64,000 nucleotides of DNA, taken from positions 438,194 to 502,193 of the forward strand of contig SZWC01000030.1 of assembly GCA_023375785.1 (NCBI GenBank). The letters are read 5' to 3'. The stretch comes from Penium margaritaceum. Taxonomy: Eukaryota > Streptophyta > Zygnematophyceae > Desmidiales > Peniaceae. The notes beneath the pieces are model-generated. The model ran no database searches and was not told the origin of the DNA. It saw only the letters and a program-made list of their open reading frames with translations. A program made the translations under genes and the position numbers. This document shows, in pieces, positions 57,588 to 64,000 of this stretch. The stretch's first letter is position 1, and every line of letters begins with the position of its first letter.

Positions 57588-58720
57588 GTGTGCCATTTTA
57601 GAAACATGAACGTTGCCAAGGAGGTGCGCGACCGCCTCTTCATGGCAAAGTCTGACATGTCGCAGAAGGAAAAGGCGGATCTGGCGTGGTACAAAGACTC
57701 TGGGTGTACCAAGATTCTGACGCACCACAAGGAGTGGTTCACGCAGCTGCTCTCCATTCCCCCCTGTCTAATTGCTTTGGGTGATGATCGGGTTGTGTAT
57801 GCTGAGGGGATTGGGATTATGGAGATGTGGTTGGAGACCCCGTCTGGCATTGAAGTGGGAGTTTTCCATGGCGTGCTGTATGGACCTGATGCTGCGTTCA
57901 ACCTTCTCTCAGTGTCCTCTCTCACCAATACAGGAGTGCCCGTTGTTTTTTACGATGATTATGGCTACATCCTCAACAAGGAAACAAGAGAGTAGTTGGC
58001 CAAGTCGGTGAAGGAGGGCGACATGTACCGCCTGCTGGGGGCGACCAATATCCCGCGTGAGCAGAGTCTTGTAGCAATGGTGCAGGCGACAGATGGCGAG
58101 ATCTGGCATGCGCGCTACGGCGACATCGGCATGCGCGCCTTGCAGCAGCTTCAAGCAAAGCAGATGGTGCGTGACCTCCCTACCATCTCTAACTTTGAGC
58201 AGCAGGTATGCATCAGCTGTTATGATGGGAAGTAGCATCGCGAGGTGTTCTATGGAGCACGAGAGCGTGCAAAAGAGGTGTTGGAGCTGGTCCACACGAA
58301 CTTGTGCAGACTAATGCAGACCCAGAGCTTTGGAGGCTCTAGGTATTTTCTCACCTTCATTGATGATTTCAACGGTTACACTACTGTGTACTTCTTTTCC
58401 TCCAAGGACCAGTGCTTTGATAGGTTGAAGGAGTTCAAGGCCATGGTGGAAAACCATACTTGCAAGAAGATCAAGGCGCTGCGCAGCGATCACAGTGGAG
58501 AATACCTAAGCAAGGAGTTCCAGGACTACCTCGCAGCAGCTGGCATCAAGGCGCAGCGAACTACGCTGTACTCGCCGCAGTAGAACGGGGTAGCAGAACA
58601 CGCCAATCGTACCATTATGGAGTCGGCGCGCTCCATGCTGCACGCGGCCCGGCTGACCTACGACTTCCGGGCTGAAGCCGTGAGCACTGCGGTCTACATC
58701 AAGAACCGCAGTCCAACCAA
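57588..58720 (+). pseudogene. pol: A7 protease and integrase
   Basis: Protease motif KDSGC near 57695, then WLETPSGIEVGVFHGVLY. Pre-integrase zinc block at about 58100-58240. Integrase core with FIDDFNGYTTVYFFSSKD (about 58355-58410) and the GEYLSKEFQDYLAAAGIK region (about 58497-58550), with the C-terminal KKPSVGHVCAFGSL-type block nearby. Broken. Confidence 0.88.
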
Positions 58721-60230
58721 GGCCTCGGAACAGATGATTCCGTACGAGGCGTGGTTCGGCAAGAAGCCGAGCGTGGGTCATGTTTGCGCGTTTGGCAGTC
58801 TGGCGCACATGCACGTGCCAAAGGAGAAGCGGCAAAAGTGGGACACAAAAAGTGCGCAGATGCTGATCATTGGCTACGACGTGGCAAGCAAGGCGTATTG
58901 CCTCTACGAGAAGGATATTGGCTACATCATCATCTCCAGGGATGTCGTCTTCAACGAGAGCAACGTCATCGGTACCAACATCGTGTGTGAAGAGGCAACA
59001 GAACCAACAGCAGACGAGACAGTGGGAGCAAAAATTCTTCCTGACCCAGTTTCTCCTGGTCCTTCCTCTACTGTGATAGTGGGAAAATCACTCTACTCTC
59101 CCATGTCTGATGCAGCAGATACAGTAGCTTCATCAGTAGAAACAGAGGAGGGAGATGTAGCACCACCAGTAGAAGCAGTTTTGCCAGCCACACCGCGTTA
59201 GTCGCCTGCTAACGCTCCAGCACCAGGTCGGAGGTACCCTCTCAGGGTGCGTAACAAGCCTGGTGAGCGTGGCCATTTGTGGATGCTCCAGAAACCAGAA
59301 CAGATGTATGTTGCAGTTGCAGCAGATACAGATGAGCCAACGTCATACAAGGAGGCCATGGCTGCACCGGATGCAGCAGATTGGGCGCAAGCCGTGCAGC
59401 AGGAGATACAGTTGCAGCTGGACAATGGCACGTGGGAGCTGACTGATCATCCACCTGGACGTAAGGTGATCAAGTGCAAGTGGATGTTCAAGAAGAAGCC
59501 GAGAGCATATGGTAACCTGGAAAAGTACAAGGCGAGGCTGGTTGCCAAGGGCTACTCGCAGCAAAAGGGCATCGACTACACAGAAACTTTTGCTCCTGTT
59601 GCAAAGTTTGCCTCTGTGTGCACACTCCTCTCTTATGCAGCAGCTGAGGACTTTGAGGTTCACCACATGGATGTCAAGACGTCATTTTTGAATGGTGACT
59701 TGGAGGAGGAGATCTACATGGCGCAGCCATAGGGGTTCGTCATGGATGGCCAGGAGTACCTGGTTTGCAAGCTACAGAAGTCACTGTACGGCCTCAAGCA
59801 AGCGTCGCGTGCTTGGAACCACAAGTTGGATGCAGCGTTGCAGTGCATGGGGTTTGAGCGCAGCGAGTATGACTACAGCGTGTATCGCTGGCAGCATGAG
59901 CATGAGATCCTCATCATCATTGTCTTTGTGGATGACATGCTCCTCCTTTCCAACAGCATGTCTGCACTGCAGGAGTTCAAGGAGCGCTTCTAGATGTCTG
60001 ATCTCGGGGAGGCGTCATACTTCCTTGGTATCCAGATCACGCGTGACCGCAAATCACGCTCTCTCTCGCTACAGCAGAGTCGCTGCATCAAGGACGTCCT
60101 GCAGCGGTTCGGCATGGCAGAGGCAAAACCCATCGGCACGCCGCTATAACCGCGTCAGTACCTCGTGAGCTTTAATGGAGAAGCGAATGCAGCTGGGCGG
60201 CAGAAGTACTAGAGCGCCGTCAGCAGCCTC
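58721..60230 (+). pseudogene. pol: A7 integrase tail, linker and RT
   Basis: Integrase tail (PYEAWFGKKPS, about 58740), linker with PDPVSPGPSSTV (about 59040), then [48 protein letters not shown] and a VDDM active-site block (about 59925-59940), DLGEASYFLGIQI-type segment and ATRPDLAQ. Broken. Confidence 0.88.
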
Positions 60231-60884
60231 ATGTACCTGATGGTGGCAACCAGGCCAGACCTTGCACAGGTAGTTAGCGCTGTGAGCCAGCACATGGCAA
60301 ACCCCGGACCTGAGCACAAGAAGGCAGTGAAGCGGATCATCTGTTACCTTGCTGGAACCATCAACATCGGCATCACCTACAACGGCAATGACAACAGCAT
60401 CATAGGCTACACAGACGCAGATTGGGCTTCAAACCCTGAGGACCGTAAGTCGATCTCTGAACATGTGTTCCTCATGAATGGTGGAGCCATCAGCTGATGC
60501 AGCAAGCGGCAGGTGGTCGTGGCCACCTCAAGCACGGAAGTTGAGTACGTCTCTCTCAGCTTTGGAGCCAAGGAAGCACTTTGGCTTCAGTGTCTTATGG
60601 CAGAGATGAGTAGGAGTGCAGCAGTTCCAGTTCCTATGCGCGTCGACAACTAGAGCGCAATCGCATTCGCCAAGAATCCTGAGCACCATGCACGCACCAA
60701 GTACATTGACTTTGTATATCTCTTCATCAGGCATATGGTGTACGAGGGTGCTATCAAGTTTGAGTTTACTCCAACCAGCAAGCAGGTCGGTGATTTTTGG
60801 ACCAAGCCAGTGACCCGTGAGAAGCAACAGTTCTGCATGAAGGCATGTGCACTCAGCCCACTCTGACTGTGCAAAGTGGGAGAT
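60231..60884 (+). pseudogene. pol: A7 RNase H and purine tract
   Basis: Plus-strand RNase H: NIGITYNGNDNSIIGYTDAD, SNPEDRKSISEHVFLMNGG and the family C-terminal region to about 60865, then the short AAAGTGGGAGAT purine tract directly before the 3' LTR. Broken. Confidence 0.87.
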
Positions 60885-61160
60885 TGTTGGGAAAAGAGCC
60901 ATCCGGCTTAGTTTCAGATCCACAAGAGCAAGTTCTAGGAAAGTACCAGATGCCTGCTCCGATCGTCAATCCAACTTTACCATTGAAAAGATCAGGTGGC
61001 AAAATGTCTACAGTCCAAGTTTGATGCCGATCCAACGGTCGGCTGGGCTGATTTCCGCTAGGTTGATTTCCTCCCTTGTGTGAGATTATGGACTCTAGTG
61101 TATGAGCCTTAGCCTCCATGGCTAAGTGGTGTGGCTTGTGAGAGGGCTGACTTGCCCAAG
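60885..61160 (+). repeat. Partial 3' LTR of A7
   Basis: Family A LTR sequence from TGTTGGG, made of its first part and a later part, ending CCCAAG at 61160 where a minus-strand family A LTR begins. Confidence 0.8.
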
Positions 61161-61551
61161 TGTTGGATCTAGAGGAGAGAGGGAGCCTTGGAGAACGAGC
61201 ATGTGGGACTGGAAGGACATCACTTGTGCTGAAGAATTGTTATACAATCACTCAAAATAATGGAGTACATATACAGCTAGAGCTTGGGTAAGTCAGCCCC
61301 ATCACAAGCCACACCACTTAGCCATGGAGGCTAAGGCTCATACACTAGTGTCCATAATCTCACACAAGGGGGAAATCCGCTTAGCAATCAGGCTGACCAC
61401 TCACACACGACCTAGAGAGCTAGAGAATTCTATCATGGCACACTCCTAGTGGTCACATAACCCACAATTCCATGGAGAATTACCATGTGTCCATGGCTAG
61501 CACGCAAGGATCTCACCTTACCTAAAAAGTAAGGAGAGGTACCTTTATCCA
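61161..61551 (-). repeat. Family A LTR, partial, minus
   Basis: About 391 bp of family A LTR in minus orientation from TGTTGGATCTAG, ending in the ACCTTTATCC block. It lies head to head with the A7 3' LTR piece and is followed by LTR B. Confidence 0.82.
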
Positions 61552-61785
61552 GTAATCTCTCATTCCAGAGACAAACTCTGGAATGCGTAAGGCACAAGGA
61601 TTCCTAGGTAGTGTTTGCTGGGTATAGCATCAAGATTAGACCAAGGGGACTTGCTTCAAAGGAGTAGTGCATGCCTTGTCTATCTGGACCAGACTTAGGG
61701 GACTTACTCCAAGGGAGCAGTGCATGCCTAGTCCGTCCTATGCGTCTCCAAATGTGAGCCATGGACAAGGAGCATATCAGGTCAA
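61552..61785 (-). repeat. Family B LTR fragment, minus
   Basis: The start portion of LTR B (reverse orientation), ending at CATATCAGGTCAA. It aligns with the upper part of 53489-54255. Confidence 0.7.
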
Positions 61786-61968
61786 TACTCTGGAGATATA
61801 TTCCTCAGGAATGGTGGGGCCATCAGCTTGTGCATCAAGCGGTTGGTGATCGTGGCCACTTCAAGCACAGAAGCTCTGAACGAATAGTGCATGCCTTGTC
61901 TCTCTCAACTTTGGAGCCAAGGAAGCACTTTGGCTTTCGCGTCTTATGGGAGAGATGAGTGAGAGTGC
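61786..61968 (+). pseudogene. Family A RNase H scrap, plus
   Basis: About 180 bp resembling RNase H of A7 (60455-60620): the FL.NGGAIS and VATSS segments and FGAKEAL-type stretch. It sits between two LTR B pieces in the opposite orientation. Confidence 0.65.
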
Positions 61969-62733
61969 ATCGGTCTCGGCCCATAATCCTTTGTCAAACT
62001 GCCTTAGGTGGGTCTAGAAAACGGGTTCTGACATAATGGTTCCCACCGACCGCTCTTGGTATTATAACCAAGAGGAGATTTTAGCCTCAGAGTCAAGGTT
62101 CCACACAGAGCAGTTTATAGGAATCACTTCTTTACACTGTGCCATTAGCACCAGGTCACTTTTGCACAAGGAGCGAACTCCTTGAGCTTAGACCAAGCAA
62201 TGCTTGTTTAGAATGTGCCTCTAGTGACAACTTTGTTAGCACTCCATGACAAGGAACTGACACGTTCTTATAGTCCTACAGCCAGCCTTTAGCCTAGGCT
62301 CAGTGACTACTTCGATGAGCTACTTTGGCGGAGATCTGGATTGCATTATGCCCCTGCTTACATGGCACTCCTTATGACCGCCAAGTGGCGCCAGCCACTA
62401 GGAAGGACCTTGGAATGTTCTAAGATGTGTCTTAGAACCTTCGTGTGACGCTTTTGGTCAGAAATAATTAGTCGATAGGCCGGGATTTGTTCCATTCACC
62501 TCTTGCTTGAGAGATTACTTATGGAACATCTATGCCAAAAGGAGTTGTCCTAGGTTGTGTTTACTAGCCATACTATCCAGTTTAGACCAAGGGGACATGC
62601 TCCAAAGGAGCAGTGCATGCCTTGTCTATATGGACCGGATTTAGAGTATTTATTCCAAAGGAGAAGTACATGCCTAGTCTGTCCGGTCCCTGTCCAAATA
62701 TCAGCTATGGACAAGGAGGATACCAGGTCAACA
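61969..62733 (-). repeat. Family B LTR, partial, minus (B4)
   Basis: About 765 bp of LTR B in minus orientation, ending CAGGTCAACA (62724-62733). Family B integrase sequence follows in the same orientation. Confidence 0.77.
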
Positions 62734-63323
62734 AGTGTAAGGCATAGAGTCCGTGGTTAATGTCGTGTTGGCTAAACCAGCCTTTTTACGCCTCGTACTC
62801 ACCACCATTGTCCGTGCTTAGTGCTTTCACCTTCTTGTTTGACATTCGCTCTACCATGGCAAAAAACTCTTGGAGTTTCTTCTTGACCTCTCCATTTTCC
62901 TTGAGGAAGTAGATCCAGATCTTGCGGCTGTGATCATCAAGGAAACTGAGAAAGTATTTGCTATCACCATTTGAGGGTGTGCAAGATGATCTGCACATAC
63001 CAGAGTGAATAAGGTCCAAGATTATTGTTGTACGTTACCCATTACGCTCAAAGGGTTTTCCTCACATAGCTTTGTACACTTTTCCTCATCCTGTGCCTTG
63101 CATCTCTCCATCCCATGAACCTATTTGTGGTACTGCCTAGCTTGCACTATGTTGTCGGCTACATCGCAAAACTACCTGTACCACAACTGCGCATGTGTGT
63201 CAATGGAGTTGGCCGCCATGGTGACGGACTGTGGTGCAACATCAGGCTTTGGAGACTTGGCCTCTTCAACTGCCGCATATCCCTCATTTGTACCCTTGAA
63301 AGGCTTCATCTAAAGCCCATACA
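62734..63323 (-). pseudogene. B4 integrase remnant
   Basis: Minus-strand family B integrase. The core reads YFLSFLDDHSRKIWIYFLKE and a TDNGGEY block (62786-63019), the catalytic-core pattern of copia integrases. The stretch 63020-63310 matches B1 at 530-890. A family A LTR begins at about 63324. Broken. Confidence 0.82.
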
Positions 63324-63789
63324 GCCAGGGTAAAAACCCGATGAGAGAAATATCCGAAAACGTCCGTGATTCTTGGGTTGCCTTGTGAGAGTGTATTGAC
63401 TAGTAAAAAGGTACCTCTCCTTATTTTTTGTGTGAGATGAGATCCATTCGTGCTAGCCATGGACATATGGCGATTCTCCACAGGACTGTGGTTATGTGAC
63501 CACTACGAGTATGCCATGAGAGCATTTTCTAGCTCTCTAGATTGTATATGAGAAGTCAGCCTGTTTCCTAGGCTGATTTCCTTGTGTGAGATTATGGACT
63601 CTACTGCGTGTGCCTTAGCCTCCATGGTTAAGTGGTGTGGCTTGTGAGAGGGCTGACTTGCCCAAGCTCTAGCTCTATATGTACTCCATCATTTTGAGTG
63701 ATTCAACAACCATTCTTCATCACAACTAATGCCCTTTCAGTCCGACATGTCTGCTGATCCAAGGCTCCCTTTCTCCTCCACTTCCAACA
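63324..63789 (+). repeat. Family A LTR, partial, plus
   Basis: The later two thirds of a plus-strand family A LTR, ending CCAACA at 63789. No primer site follows; the next bases are family A RT sequence. Confidence 0.82.
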
Positions 63790-64000
63790 TGTCTATCGCT
63801 GGCAACATGATCATGAGGTCCTCATCATCATCGTGTATGTTGATGACATACTCTTCCTTTTCAACAGCATTGTTTTCTACAAGATTTCAAGGAGACCATG
63901 GAGGAGCGCTTCTAGATGGCCGATCTTGGGAAGACGTCATACTTCCTTGGGATCCAAACCATGTGTGACCGCAAATGACGCTCTTTCTCACTATATAAGA
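63790..64000 (+). pseudogene. Family A RT fragment at window end
   Basis: Plus-strand RT of family A around the active site (VYVDD near 63833-63847) and the DLGKTSYFLGIQ-type block, equivalent to A7 near 59890-60060. It continues beyond the window. Confidence 0.75.

Larger units (their letters stand above)
55275..61160 (+). mobile_element. A7: family A element, plus, long copy
   Basis: Contains 5' LTR, primer site, leader, gag, protease, integrase, linker, RT, RNase H, purine tract and a partial 3' LTR in the expected order, with no other element nested in it. It is the longest uninterrupted family A copy in the window and has no assembly N. It looks close to whole in layout but is broken by roughly ten changes and by its partial 3' LTR, so it is a fossil. 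Confidence 0.9.

Overview
The 64 kb is almost wholly retrotransposon DNA. I recognise no host protein gene, rRNA, tRNA or CRISPR array. Every long reading frame belongs to, or shadows, a Ty1/copia LTR element: domains lie in the order gag, protease, integrase, reverse transcriptase (RT), RNase H, and the primer sites read TGGTATCAGAGC, the initiator-Met tRNA type usual for plant copia elements. Heavy nesting, abundant solo LTRs and a doubled CCCTAAA motif inside one LTR point to a land plant or close relative with a large, repeat-rich genome. The species cannot be read from the window.

Three copia families occur. Family A (LTR about 738 bp, leader about 630 bp, glutamine-rich gag tail) is by far the commonest. 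Family B (LTR about 1,066 bp) is seen only as old pieces. Family C (LTR about 1,180 bp) has one nearly complete copy. All are treated as fossils.

Layout. 1-4035: family B element B1 (minus), carrying two family A LTRs. 4036-8792: family A element A1 (minus) with a solo LTR inside. 8793-9090: family B scraps. 9091-48320: a Russian-doll stack. A2 (plus) was split by A3 (minus, 14492-48168, target duplication GGAAG). A3 was split by A4 (minus, 15423-43116, duplication CGTAC/AGTAC). A4 received both C1 (plus, 16588-24239, duplication GTCCA) and A5 (minus, 26250-39507, duplication CTTCT). A5 contains A6 (plus, 27717-34355). 48321-55274: a scrambled patchwork of A and B pieces, including two B LTR arms in inverted orientation. 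55275-61160: A7 (plus), a long family A copy. 61161-64000: more A and B fragments.

Two insertions stand apart from the copia elements. One is a 457 bp hAT-like non-autonomous DNA transposon (9309-9765). The other is a 586 bp unclassified insert (about 9812-10397). Both sit in the old LTR of A2. The assembly has weak points at 26748, 28270, 31064-31964, 35456 and 40932, some with duplicated overlaps, which inflate elements A4-A6.

No novel functional system was found. The interest lies in the insertion history, the hAT-like element, the unclassified insert, two hairpins, a large inverted LTR pair and the assembly joins. Divergence figures are counts by eye over parts of the LTRs.
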